Assembly: GCF_002234675.1 (NCBI RefSeq)
Contig: NC_019866.2
Span: 25,826,031 to 25,890,030, forward strand
Source: Oryzias latipes
Lineage: Eukaryota; Chordata; Actinopteri; Beloniformes; Adrianichthyidae
DNA length: 64,000 nucleotides
Direction: 5' to 3'
Shown: positions 38,431-50,110 of the stretch, piece after piece
How the letters are laid out: every line of letters begins with the position of its first letter
How positions within the stretch are numbered: position 1 is the first letter of the stretch
Notes under the pieces: generated by a model
Database searches by the model: none
Seen by the model: only the letters and a program-made list of their open reading frames with translations
Told to the model about the DNA's origin: nothing
Program-made: the position numbers and the translations under genes

Positions 38431-39010
38431 GCTCTGAGAACCCCCCAACTACCCCCATGCTTTTAGTGAGTCATTCATTGTCATTGTTGGTGGGAATTAT
38501 CCAGAACAAGGTCCGACTGCATGCGGTCAGGTTCTGGTGTGTTCCAGAACCTTCCGTTCAATTTTCATTCGATAATCCCAACAACAGTATTCTCAATGAA
38601 ATCATAAGGATGATGAGTACATAGAACTCAATAGGAAAATTCTAAACCAAGCTGGGCATCCCTGCCTTTTGACCCTCCTCAGCTGTCAATCAAATCATCT
38701 CCCCAGTCTGCTGACTTGTGTTCATGTCGACGCCTGAAGCGGTTGACGTGGAAGAATGTGGTCTCTAAAGCTCTTCAGCGGCTCCCTTCCTGCTTTCACA
38801 TAATGATTTCAGCCTCACAAACCTGACTGAAGCTGCGTTCACGCCGGACGCCATTACCGCGTCAGGGGCGTCAGGTTTCAAGTCAATGTACAGACACGAG
38901 CCCAGGTCCTGCGGCGCTATTTGGGCATCGGGCACGGCGAGGTTGGGACTCAGCTTCAGTGACTCCATCAAAGGGTAGAAAAAGAAATCCAGGATTTTTG
39001 TCCTGAACTT
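38431..39010. other. Intergenic; possible decayed repeat at 38830-38960
   Basis: 'gctgcgttcacgccggacgcc' and 'gcgtcaggtttcaagtcaatgta' resemble a common fish DNA-transposon end, but I see no partner end. The rest is unassigned. Confidence 0.3.
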
Positions 39011-39011
39011 C

Positions 39012-39650
39012 CCTCCTCTTTGTTTTTTTTTTCAAATGTTTTTTTTATTGAAAAAACATGGTCGATTGCATTGATAAATTACAAAGTTCTTGCTTTCTCA
39101 GTTTTAAATGAAAATAGAGCGAACATGTGAGGGAGCCGAGATTTTCCAAACATAAATGGTTTCAGTGACGCTTCACTTAAGTCTGCTCTGAAAGGCTTTA
39201 CACGTTCTGTCCATTTAGAGCATGTAGTGTAAAAACACCCGGTTGTGTTTGTAATGAGTGAGAATTTCTTTCCATCGTATAAATTGTTAGTACAGCATCA
39301 AGCCGGTCCTCCGTCGTTGGTTTTTCAGGTTAAAGACATTTTCTGGTTTTTGTTTTCTTACTAGCCGCCAGTTCAATATAGAGCAGTTTCTTACTTTGTT
39401 TGTCGGCCATTTATTTGACCCAAAACTAGACTTTCAAAGGGGAAGACAATAAAAAATACATTTAGCAGATGTTCAGGAATGTCAGACCAGTATTTTATTT
39501 TAACAACCACACAGTCCCAAAACCAATGGAAGTGATTGGCTCTATTATTACCACATTTATTACTTTTCTTAGGTATTTTTTCTGAGAGCGTGTAGTAAAA
39601 AACCTCTTCCAACCGAATTCACGCCACATGTTTGATCCTGTTGGGACCCA
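39012..39650 (-). mobile_element. Antisense L1-like LINE 3' end
   Basis: It begins with poly-T. The minus strand encodes ANHFHWFWDCVVVKIKYW, the zinc-knuckle-like C terminus of L1-type ORF2, then EEVFYYTLSEKIPKKSNKCG upstream. The frame is short and truncated. Confidence 0.7.
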
Positions 39651-39901
39651 TTGTTTCCGACATACATGACAATAGTGAGCCGCCGTCCTCCTCGCTCCCT
39701 TTTTTCCCTTTACATAATCTGTGTTCTCCTCTTTATGCGTCAGGATGCTATTTTATAATTTTGAAATTGTTTTTGTCGGGCATATTGTTTTTATTAACGT
39801 TTAAAATGTTTGATGTTGATCTTCACTGGTGTCCATGTAATCCATGGACACCAGTGAAGATCACAAATCATTGAAGAAAAAAGGTTCAGAGCTTTCTAGT
39901 G

Positions 39902-41022
39902 CAGGGGGGGGGAACCTATGGCTCGCGAGCCATATATGGCTCTTTTGATGGTCACATGTGGCTCGCAGACAAATCTTTAATTATACTTTTTTTTTTTTTC
40001 ATTAGACCAGACCTTGTCTGGCGCGATGCGATGCCAGAGGCGCACAGTAGTAGTGGTGCTTGGAGAACAAAATCTACACCAGCACTATCAGTTACTATTA
40101 TCTATTATTTCACAGAGTTTGTACCAGCCGGAAACCTGGGAATTGCCGTGCCTAAAACTGTGCGCTCCCGTCTCTGAGAAAGAGCGCGCAGTTGCGGGGA
40201 CGGGATGTTAGAGGATGAAAGCAGAGGGTGTGGGGGGCTCGGTCAGTAAGGTGAACCGCGCAGGGATTGTAAAAACGTAAAACCCGCTGCCTGTCACTCA
40301 CTGCAGCGTGTGAGTGTGTGTTTGTCTCCCCGTCTGCATGTGAGCAGTCTTTGTCACATCTACAGAACATTCAGAGCTACGATCACGTTTAAAGTCTCAA
40401 CGCCTGCATGAAGCAGAAACTCACCACGTATCAACCAGACTAGACCATCAGCAAAACCACCACGAGAAATACTCATCATTTATTAGCAACAGCATAACAA
40501 TGTTATTAAAAAGAATCCACAGACTTATTGTACTTTAAAAATGTTGAAATTACATCAAATGCACACATTCACTTGTATATTTAGTTTTAAACATATTGTC
40601 GCGGACTGAGTTTAACTTGGCTGTTGGGCCGCGTTAAAAGTTCTGGAGTTCCTTAAACGCATCAAGCAGAGATCTGATTGGCTCTCAGTTCTGTCACTCA
40701 GCCTGTTGTTAGGTAGTTTGGACCAATGGGGTTCAGCTATGGGCCGAATAAGGGAAAGGGGAGGGCTGGAGCGGGAGGGGGGAATATAAAGTTGGGAGAA
40801 GCGCTCTCTCTCGTCTCTGCGGGAGAGATTCAGGAGCTGCTGAATTAATTTACGGCATTTGTTACAGCCTGCAGTAACCAGAATAAAGAACCTTAAAAGA
40901 GTTAAGTCTCCGTGCCTCAGTGTGGGAAAGAGACGCTACATTATTGTATGGCTCTTTCGAAATTACATTTAAAAATATGTGGCGTTTATGGCTCTCTTGG
41001 CCAAAAAGGTTCCCGACCCCTG
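39902..41022. mobile_element. hAT-type element inserted in the piggyBac MITE
   Basis: Ends CAGGGGGGGGGAACC and GGTTCCCGACCCCTG, with repeated ATGGCTC words at both ends. The flanking 8-mers share only CTAG, so the target duplication has decayed. No transposase frame is seen. Confidence 0.8.
40597..40940 (+). mobile_element. Probable solo LTR inside the hAT element
   Basis: Starts TGTCGCGGACTG and ends GACGCTACA (TG...CA). It contains a TATA-like AATATAAA at about 40783 and AATAAA at about 40882. Outside it the hAT sequence reads on ('acatat' then 'ttattgtatggctc'). Confidence 0.6.
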
Positions 41023-41076
41023 CCCTAGATGACCCCACTCCCAACGTTAAAGTGCCTAGGATAGAACAAGGGTTAC

Positions 41077-41270
41077 ACAGATGAGTTTTGAGTTTGGATT
41101 TGAGGGTTGTTAAGCAGTCTATGGTCAGGCGTGATGGTATTCCAGAGTTTCCATGGGGAGCCGTGCCGGAACATAGAGCTGGACAGAAGAGGAGGAGCGA
41201 CAAGAACCAGAGGGAGTATTGATATGTAGTAGGTTGGAAAGGTAAGGAGAAGCCAGAGTAAGGAGGGCTG
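41077..41270 (-). mobile_element. Antisense L2-like LINE fragment
   Basis: The minus strand reads GNSGIPSRLTIDCLTTLKSKLKTHL-type sequence (shown in part), the conserved ORF2 end of L2-like LINEs. It lies between two piggyBac MITE ends. Confidence 0.5.
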
Positions 41271-41273
41271 TAA

Positions 41274-41337
41274 CCCTTGTGCTATCCTAGGCACTTTAAC
41301 GTTGGGAGTTGGGTCATCTAGACCCACTAGACAGTGT
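41274..41337 (+). mobile_element. piggyBac-type MITE, copy E, left end only
   Basis: CCCTTGTGCTATCCTAGGC through the 'acccactagacagtg' word, then unrelated sequence. Confidence 0.8.
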
Positions 41338-41539
41338 GTTGAATTTTTTTCAAGGTAAGTGGTCTTTACTTCACATTATACATCTTTGTAAAGCCTTTGT
41401 GCAAAATAATGCCTACATTTTTAATTGAGTCTGCTTGCCATTACCATTAGTAATCATCTTTAATATTTTGAAGGGATTTGTAGTTTAAAGTTAAGACCTG
41501 GGTCTGGTTTACATTAATTTTATATCCTAAAATACCCAC

Positions 41540-41667
41540 GTGCAGGCCGACTGGTGCAGATGGGAAGGTCCTTATCTGGTTCCCGGTCAGTGGGTCTGGC
41601 TTTCTGCCCGAGACCTCCGGCTACAGCTCCCTGCAAGAAACTCAGGCCCAGGGACGTGGGTGAAATG
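41540..41667 (+). mobile_element. Ty3/gypsy integrase C-terminal fragment
   Basis: The frame reads VPGQWVWLSARDLRLQLPAR, matching the 'KVWLSTRDLPLR'-type segment before the chromodomain of gypsy integrases. It is only about 110 bases long and fused to an L1 fragment. Confidence 0.6.
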
Positions 41668-41759
41668 TATATGTGGGTATACATCTCCTTTTTGCCTCTA
41701 CATTGAACCCCTTGCTCAATTAATCCGGCAAACTACTGATGTAAAAGGACTATGTATTG

Positions 41760-44700
41760 AGGGGTTGGTTCAGTTCATATTTATGTGGCAGGAGTTTTTC
41801 TGTCCAACTAGGACAGTGCTCTTCTTCAGAGGCTCCGCTCAAATATGGTGTACCCCAGGGCTCAGTTTTAGGCCCGCTTTTATTCTCACTTTATCTGCTG
41901 CCACTGGGGTCCATTTTTAGGAAATATAACGTGTCATTCCACTGCTACGCAGATGATATCCAGATCTATCTTCCCCTAAAATCTGGTGGAGCGGAGGGTC
42001 TCGTCAGATTGCAGAACTGCTTAGCAGACATCAAGTCTTGGATGGAGCTGAACTTCCTCTGTCTGAACAAAAACAAGACAGAGATGTTTGTTTTTGGAAA
42101 GTCTGACCTGCTGACAGGCTGCTGTAGTGCTGTTGGGCCCCTGGACCCTTGAGATGCTCCGTTCATTAGAAATCTTGGGGTAAACCTTGACAGGCATTTT
42201 AAATTTGACAAACAGGTCAGTCTTGTAGTCCAGTCTAGTTTTTATCACTTAAGGCTAATCAGCAAAGTCAAGCCATATCTACCTCCTCACGCTTTGCAAC
42301 AAGTGATTCATGCCTTGATCTTCTCTAGACTGGACTACTGTAACTCTCTGTACAGTGGTATGGATCAGTCTCTGCTCCGCCGTCTCCAGCTGGTTCAAAA
42401 TTCGGCGGCCCGCCTGTTAACGGGGACCAGACGGTGTGAGCATATAACCCCGATATTACGCTCACTTCACTGGCTGCCTGTGTCTTATAGAATTTCTTTT
42501 AAGATTCTACTTTTGGTTTTTAAATGTCTGAATGGTCTGGCACCTCAGTATCTTTCTGAGCTTTTGCATGTTTATCGTCCATGTCGAGTCCTAAGGTCTG
42601 AAGATCAAATGCCTTTAGCGGTTCCAGGACTCGGCTTGTGACTCGGGGAGACAGAGCCTTTTCAGTTGCAGGTCCTAAACTCTGGAATGCTCTCCCCTAT
42701 TCTGTGAGGTCTGCCAGAACTGTCAGTAATTTTAAGACTCTTTTAAAAACACATCTTTTTACTCAGGCTTTTAACTCCAGTGAGCATATTTAGTGGGACT
42801 TGTTCATTTTATTAATTTAATTCTTTTATTGTTTTTATTGTTTTATTGGTTTTATTGTTCAATTGATTTATTGTTTTATCAAATCAAATCAAATCAAACT
42901 TTATTTATAAAGCATTTTTCATATATAAATATAACACAAAGTGCTTTACATTAAAACACAACAAAATATAAAAACAAGCATTGACGATTTAAAAATAAAT
43001 AAAATAAAAATAAATAAATAAATAGGGCCCCCCTCCCCGTACCTAGCCCCCCACTCCTTGCACACCTCCCACCCCCTAAGTGATGGCAAAGGACAATGAG
43101 AAATAGGCTGAGCACAAAAACAGGATGCTGGAAACGCTAATAATTGGAACCTCCCCCTCCGTGAACAGCCGCATAGACAGCCAAATGCAGCTTCACAGGC
43201 GGGGACCGCTCCACCACAGCTAAGTGGTGATGCAGGTCCCCATCTACATCTAGAGCCGCAGTGGCTGAACAGCAGCCGACCCAGAGGGAGGGGCTTCAGC
43301 TGAGGAAGCACCGGAAATAAAAATGAATAAAAATGAGAATAAACAAGTAAAAATATTGATAAAAACAATAAAACATTAAAATAAGGTAAATTAAAAAAAC
43401 GCGTTTAAATCAGATTCAAGTTCATAAAACAAGATAAAATGGATGAATAAATAAATAAAATAAAAAGTACATATAAATAAATAACTGAATAAATACATAA
43501 AAGTATTAAAAAAATTAGCTAAAAGCCAGGTTAAAAAGATGGGTCTTGAGCCTTTTCTTAAAACCGTCAATGCTCTCTGCGGCTCTCAGGTCCTCTGGCA
43601 GACTGTTCCATAAACGGGGACCATAGTGCTGAAACGCAGCCTCTCCATAGGTTTTAGTTTTTACAGTTGGAATGGTCAACAGACCAGTGCCAGAGGATCT
43701 CAGGGTCCGCGAGGGTTCATATCTTACTAAAAGATCTGATAAATAAGAAGGCGCAAGACCGTTAAGACATTTAAAAACTGTTAAAAGTATCTAAAAATCA
43801 ATCCTGAAGCATATGGGGAGCCAATGCAGGGATTTTAAAATTGGGGTGATGTGAGCCCGCCTCCTGGTCTTTGTAAGAACTCGTGCAGCAGAGTTCTGGA
43901 GAAGTTGAAGGTTCCTAATGTTGGTTTTTGGAAGACCAGCAAGCAGGGCGTTACAGTAATCAACTTTACTCATGATAAAAGCATGCATTAGCATCTCCAT
44001 ATTAGCAAGAGAGAGTAATGGGCGGACTCTAGCCAAATTTTTGAGATGATAAAAACCAGTTTTGACCACCTGTTTTATATGGGGGATAAAAGTCAGCTTA
44101 GAGTCGAAGATAACACCCAGGTTTCTGACTGTTTCTGAATGACTTAATGAAAGTTGCTGCAGCTTCAGAAACTGTTTCTCCCTCTTGACTTCAGGACCAA
44201 TAACTAAAATTTCAGTTTTTTCCTGGTTGAGCTGCAGAAAATTATTTGCCATCCATAATTTTACATCTAAAATACAGTTAAAAAGTGCTTCTATTGGTCT
44301 TGTGTCATCAGGAGACATTGCTATGTACAGCTGGGTATCATCAGCATAGCTATGAAAGCTGATGTTGTGGCTCCTGATGACATTCCCCAGAGGAAGCATG
44401 TAAATGTTAAAAAGCAAGGGGCCAAGGATGGAACCTTGAGGCACACCACAATTAATTTCATGGACCCCAGAGAATGTGTGTCCATGCTTACCATAAAGTT
44501 TCTCTCCATGAGATAAGAATCGAACCACTTGAGAACAGTCCCTGAAAGGCCAAGACTTTTAAGTCTGTTTACAAGGATCAGGTGATCAACAGTATCAAAA
44601 GCTGCGCTTAGATCTAGTAGAACTAGAACTGAGATCTGACCTGAATCCAAGGCACATCTGACATCATTAATGATTTTTAACAAGGCTGTCCCTGTACTGT

Positions 44701-45476
44701 GGTTCGTCCTAAAGCCAGACTGGTTTATCTCAAAAATGTTGTTTTGAGAGAGAAACTCATTCAGCTGAATAAAAACAAGTTTTTCTAAAACCTTACTTAA
44801 AAATGGCAAGTTGGACACAGGTCTGTAGTTATTAAAAATTGAAGGGTCTGAATTAGTTTTCTTGAGTAACGGTTTCACCACTGCTGTTTTAAAGGCAGCA
44901 GGAAAAATACCCGTCTGTAGAGAGGAGTTCATGATATTTAAAATCTCACTCTCAAAAGACCCGTAAAAGGGTCAGAAATGATGTTAGCAAAATATGAATT
45001 TCTGGTCTGTTTTACGGTTTGATTATATAGTTTTAGCTGGTTTTTGTATAATTGATAGTTTATTTCAAGTTTGTGTTTTCTCCAAAGTCTTTCGGCAGAT
45101 CTACAACGTCTCTTCAATTGTTTAATTTCCTCAGTTCTCCAAGGGGGTGTGGCTTTGGTTCTTATCTTTTTAGACGTTAGTGGAGCTACTGAGTCGAGAC
45201 TGGATTTTAATGTACTGTTAAAATTTTCAACAAGTAGATCACAGGGGGCCGGCAAGACAGTCGGAGAGTTGGAGCTAACAGATGTAATAAACTTTTCGAC
45301 CACTTCAGGAGTCAAGTAGCGTTTCTTCACCGTTCTCACAGAGGTCTCCTGCTTTATTGTGATTGTTTCTTTATTGCATCATATTGTTTGTGATTTTATT
45401 GATTTTATGTTAAGCACTTTGGTTGCCTTGGCTTTTATAAGTGCTATACAAATAATAAAATGATTGATTGATTGAA
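41760..45476 (+). mobile_element. L2-type LINE, 5'-truncated, split by an opposite L2
   Basis: The left piece 41760-42878 encodes [35 protein letters not shown], and the C-terminal RLLTGTRRCEHITPILRSLH block. The right piece 45345-45476 holds the 3' end TTAAGCACTTTGGTTGCC..AAATGATTGATTGATTG. It is inserted in L1 between LCIE and VALYADD. The frame is broken near 42150 and 42640. Confidence 0.85.
42879..45344 (-). mobile_element. L2-type LINE inserted in reverse into the plus-strand L2
   Basis: Its 3' end is the (CAAAT)n run at 42880 with the AAAGCACTTTGTGTTA tail read backwards. Minus-strand frames: 45339-44938 (MRTVKKRYLTPEVVEKF..), 44932-44321 (AFKTAVVKPLLKK, NYRPVSNLPFLSKVLE, LLDLSAAFDTVDH) and 44528-43791 ([47 protein letters not shown]). 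Endonuclease is absent, and a gap between the first two frames removes part of the linker and reverse-transcriptase start. Confidence 0.85.
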
Positions 45477-45588
45477 TTGGTTGCCCTATATGCTGATGAC
45501 ATAATAATTTACACAGGTGAACCTTATGAATCATTGCCCAGATTATTTGAATGTTTAAATACATTTGGATACCATTCAGGATATAAAT

Positions 45589-47493
45589 CAGGGCTCCAGA
45601 CTAACTTTTTTCACTAGGAGCACAGTGGCCCCTAACTGAAAATTATAGGGGCACAACCAGAGATTTTAGAGGCGCATACCGTAAATCAACATGCTAACCA
45701 AATCTACTAATTTCCACTGTATTACTAATAAATACTTTAATAATAGATGCAGAAATTACAATGTGCTGTTTCAAATTCAGTGTCACATTTTATTCTGCAC
45801 TTTTGAAGATGCAACAAGAAGGTAAACTGACAGAACCATCGCTGTCATGACAGTACAAATGGTTAAGAAAACAGATGGAAATTTATCTTTGTGACACCAA
45901 ATAGGTGCAGCCAAGATGCACAATAAGCGTGTTTGAGATCACCCAGATGGACACAACACTGCGCAGATCACCTGGTGTGAGACATATATTTTTGTTTTTG
46001 CTCCAACATCACCTGTCAATCATCACAAAAATATCGCGAAAAAGGGGTGGGAGCAAGGGGCAAACCTACCCGGACACAGCTGGAAACTGAACTGACTGAA
46101 AGCTGCCATACAGACTACAAAACAATGCATTATGGGACATGTGTCCTGATGGTTTTTGTAGTTGAGTGATTAATTAAAATAATTTAAAATACCAATTGAT
46201 TAAAAAAGGCTACATACATTACAAAATATTAAATAATCATAAAATAAATATATAATAACACAGATCACACTAAGGGGGAGAGGAACATTAAAACTAAATT
46301 GAATGGTAAGGACAACTCCAACTTCCTGTTGTCCTTCAGTCTTGCGGCAGATTCGCCTTCATCTCACAGCCCCCCCACCCACCCCCAGCCTGGGGGGGTG
46401 GGTGGGGGTGGGTGAGATGGCAGCGGTTCATCTCAGACACGTCTATCGTTGCATTTTCCCCACGTATTTTCAGTGTGTCTAAAACTGATGTTGTTTTTGC
46501 TCGAGCGTGTTTAAAGTTCAAGCCCCGTTAGCTGTCACGCATGTAGGTGTGGGACATTTATTCTCCTCAGCTGACCCGACTCCCGCGGTGAGCTGCCCTG
46601 ACAGCCGTGCATAAACCGTTTGATGCGCCGCCGTAACCGTAACCAAAACCTAAACCTTCCTCCGGGTCTGTGTGACCCAGAGAAAAGTTCAGCACGGACT
46701 GCATGTATTTAGAAAATTATGAGCAAATAAATACGTTCTAAAGGAAAGTAAGGAACTCCTTAATGTGGTCCGGGGAGGGAGGGGGCTGTCAGGTGTCCTG
46801 CTTTCAAGTCCTGTCATTGCCACGCCCCCAAGAGTCATATACCCCACTGTGATTGGTTGGTCAGCTCCGCGCACGACAATGAAAAAGTGTCATTCATACA
46901 AACTGGCGGGCTGCAGTAACATTAAACCTTCATATTAAGGCAGGGGCCGCAAAATATCATCTTGGGGGCCGCAAATAGCCTGCGGGCCGCGAGTTTGAGA
47001 CCCCTGCTGTACACTCTGGCACTGGTACACTAGCCGCAGGTCGGAAGAATGAATCAATAGTTCGCTTGCTCATAGCTCAGACGCACATATCAGGTTGTGA
47101 TGATATTTGTCTCCGTTTCCTTCCCACAGATGTTTACGGGCGCGCGAATATCTCTAGGCCCCTCCCCCTCCACATATTTTAGCCACTTACAGTGACTTAT
47201 TCTTCTCACACGCAGTGGCCGCCTCACACACAGGCATCACGCGAGTGTCTGTGCTCGCGTTTCATGAGTATGTGTGCGAGTGTGAGTGTCTGCCTGCGTG
47301 CGTGTGCGCTCGCGTCTCAGATTATTTCATTGATCATTGACGTGCCCCTTCCACATTTAATGTATAAAAAAATACGTAGGGTGGGGGAGGCAAATTTACT
47401 GGTAGCACATGTGTGACTGGATGTAAAATTCAGTCGCACACTCTCAAATTTTGGTCGCAAAATGCGACCAATTGCTCGCAGTCTGGAGCCCTG
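45589..47493. mobile_element. hAT-like element inserted in the L1
   Basis: Inverted ends CAGGGCTCCAGACT and AGTCTGGAGCCCTG (14 bp perfect). The flanks share TAAAT, a decayed target duplication. The interior holds a tiny second hAT-like remnant (about 46943-47008, CAGGGGCCGC..GAGACCCCTG). No transposase is recognisable. Confidence 0.8.
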
Positions 47494-47690
47494 TAAATGA
47501 AACACAAATACTGACTTTAAACCATAGTCCACAAACCCAAATCTCAAATGGTACCTGTCCTCTCTAAAACACTTTGGAATCATAATTCCCAAAGATATTA
47601 CTAACATAGCAAAATATAATTATAAAGAATTTATAACAAAGATAAAATTCTACATTAACAGATGGTCCGCCGTCCCCTGCACCATATTGC

Positions 47691-48520
47691 TTTTGTGTTG
47701 AAGTTTGTTTTGATGGAGGAAGTCTTCTCTGATTTTTGTTTGCATGCTTTTATGGTGGAGTTGGTTTTTGTGTTTTGTGTTGTTTCACCCCCATGAAGAC
47801 TGAGTCCCAGATTGGACACACCTGGGTGTCCAATCAGTAAGCTGATGGCCCCACCCATAAAGCTGCACTGGCAGCAGGAGAAAGGAGAGAGAGCAGCTGG
47901 TAGCTGTTGAAGGACACAGCATTGGAGCAAACTGGGTGGCTGGAGCTGCAGTCAGTGTAGGAGTCTTCTCCAAGACAGGAGTGCCACAGCGCGACATACA
48001 CTCATAGGCAGGGTGAGGAGCCCTGCCGGTGTATGAGTATCCTCTACCCTTCCAGTGGCATTCTCACTCGGCATATAGCCAGGCCTGTTTACCCCACACA
48101 ACTGAGATACTCGCAGGATCTATCTTCACTCTGCAGGTAGATGTTGGGAGGAACACCCCACCACGCCTGCGAGGGTGGATGAAGACAAGACTGTGGCTGA
48201 CTGCAGGACCTGTTTCCCTGGTGTTTCATGGACTATTTCTTTTAACTATTTTAACAATGTTTTTATAAGGTCCCTTTTTAAAAGTTTTTTTACACTGTTT
48301 TTACTACCTTTTTAAACATTTGGCCTTAGTTATTTAAGGTTTAACCGTTTGGGCTTTGTCGTTGCTGTGGCTGCATGTTTTTATTGGATTAAATTATTGC
48401 AGTTTAAAAAAAACAATTGTTCCTTGGGTTTTCTGTGTGGCACTCTTCCCCTGGTCCTGACTCGTTTGGGTGTAGCAATTTAACCGGACCCCTCCTATTT
48501 GGCAAAGGCGGGGCCCGACA
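47691..48520 (+). mobile_element. Probable solo LTR in the L1
   Basis: An 830-base non-coding insert between L1 segments, flanked by ATTGC and TTTGC. It ends GGGCCCGACA, and an A-rich stretch with TAAAAAAAACAATTGTTCC precedes the end. The start (TTTTGTGTTGAAG) lacks a clean TG, so the boundary may be off by a few bases. Confidence 0.45.
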
Positions 48521-49287
48521 TTTGCAACTATATTAAAGAGATCCTCCACACCATTGATACACAGGAACCACTGCTTAGTGAAATATCAACAGCCTACAAA
48601 GTATGTATGTTTTAAAAAAGTATGATTTCTAGACTTTACAAGGGATTTATGAGTTAAAAAATGGACTTCAATCCAATTAATAATTAGTAATTGGGAGAAA
48701 GAATGCAACATAACTAGGACAGACGAAGAATGGAGAGATTGCTATATATCAGTGTGGAAATGTACAAATTCACATGCATGGAGAGAGTTCAGATGGAAAT
48801 GTTTGATGTAGTTTTTATTACAACCAAACAAAAGAAACACGGCAATGGAGATAAAAACAAGTGCTGGAGGCAGAGTGGAGAAGTAGAAGCCAACCATTAC
48901 CACACATTTTGGGATTGTCCCTTTATAGCACAATTTTGGAAGGAAATACATAAACACATTGAATCTATATTAAATAGGACAATACCCTGTGATTTTACTA
49001 GTCTGATTTTAGGTAAGACACAAATCCCACCTACCAATAAAATGTATTTAGAATACTAATAACCGCTGGTAAAATAAAATAAAAAGCATCGACTAGACAC
49101 TGGCTCCTCCCCCCTGTACCCAGCCTGGACAATTAGATAGACATTGTAAATTAAATCTGCCCAATGGAAAGACTAACCTACTCACTTTGGATACAGATGC
49201 CCTCATTTTAGAAGATATGGTCACAATGGATATTCTATGTTAATCACTCATAAATAGAAGTAATGAACATGTCTGACTTGTAATTAC

Positions 49288-49526
49288 ACTGACCAAAAAT
49301 ATAAACGCAACACTTTTGTTATTGCTCCCATTTTTTATGGTATGAACTCAAAGATGTGAAACATTTTCCACAAACACAGAATAACCAGTTCTCTGAAATA
49401 TTGTTCACAAATCTGTCTAAATCTGTGATAGTGAGCACTTCTCCTTTGACGATTCAATCCATCCCACCTCGCAGGTGGGCCATATCAAGATGTTGATTAG
49501 ACAGCATGATTATATTTTTGGTCAGT
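49288..49526. mobile_element. mariner/Tc1-type MITE
   Basis: Perfect 17-bp inverted ends ACTGACCAAAAATATAA (49288-49304 and, reversed, 49510-49526). It is inserted in the L1 3' region. No coding capacity. Confidence 0.85.
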
Positions 49527-49744
49527 TTATAATCAAGATGAATGTACCCCTGACCACCCGCCCCACCCCCTTTTTTTCCCTTTTACTTCCCTCCCTCCCT
49601 AATAATGCATCCACTGTTCCCTGTTTTGTTTCTTATTAGATACTTAGTTATGTTATTGAAAAAATAAAAGAAATGTTGAGAATGGAGATACAAGTTATGG
49701 GTCCAAAATTGTCTATAAGCAAATTTTAATGTATAGTTTTATAA

Positions 49745-49905
49745 CTTTGTCATTCATTCATCTTCTGCCGTTTTAGCCCTTTCGGGGTCACGGGGCTGCT
49801 GGAGCCCATCCCGGCCACTTGTTGGCGATGGCAGGGGACAGTTCGCCAGAATGTCGCAGGGCCACAATCACACACCCCTGCACACTCACACTCACATCTA
49901 GGGAC
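49745..49905 (-). repeat. Common fish dispersed repeat (RTE/SINE-like tail)
   Basis: 'catcttctgccgttttagccctttcggggtcacgggg' and 'ggcaggggacagttcgccag' type words (given in part) are a frequent teleost repeat. A similar piece lies at 51003-51120. Confidence 0.5.
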
Positions 49906-50110
49906 AATTTAGAGAAAATAATGAACCCATGTTCATAAATAAAGTTTGGAAGAAAAGAAAAGGAGGGGTCATCAACATTTGGACCATACATACTGGCTAT
50001 GCAGTTTTTTGTATTTCCAATGATTATGTTTATAATTACATATCTGCCTTCTGGTTCTGACAGTGTCGGTATGACTAAATGTAACATTTGTATTCATCAG
50101 TATAGCATCA
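49906..50110 (-). mobile_element. Antisense L1-like endonuclease fragment
   Basis: The minus strand reads SEPEGRYVIINIIIGNTKNC then IASMYGPNVDDPSFSF, matching the L1-type endonuclease block 'GRFV...LYAPNVDDP'. Confidence 0.65.

Larger units (their letters stand above)
39818..41076 (-). mobile_element. piggyBac-type MITE, copy C, reversed and split by a hAT element
   Basis: Pieces 39818-39901 and 41023-41072 together reproduce the MITE in reverse, ending GGATAGAACAAGGG followed by TTAC. Its left part contains a 20-21-bp hairpin (39818-39862) not present in other copies, so a local inversion has occurred. Confidence 0.75.
41668..49690 (+). mobile_element. L1-like LINE host element, fragmented by five later insertions
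   Basis: L1 sequence survives in pieces: 41668-41758 (reverse transcriptase, FCLYIEPLAQLIRQTTDVKG), 45477-45588 (VALYADDIIIYTGEP, the catalytic YADD), 47494-47690 (IIPKDITNIAKYNYKEF, KIKFYINRW), 48521-49287 (WRDCYISVWKCTNSHAWREF and a YHTFWDCPFIAQFWKEI motif) and 49527-49690 (tail). Each junction joins sensibly when the inserts are ignored. Stops and shifts show it was already dead. Confidence 0.8.
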
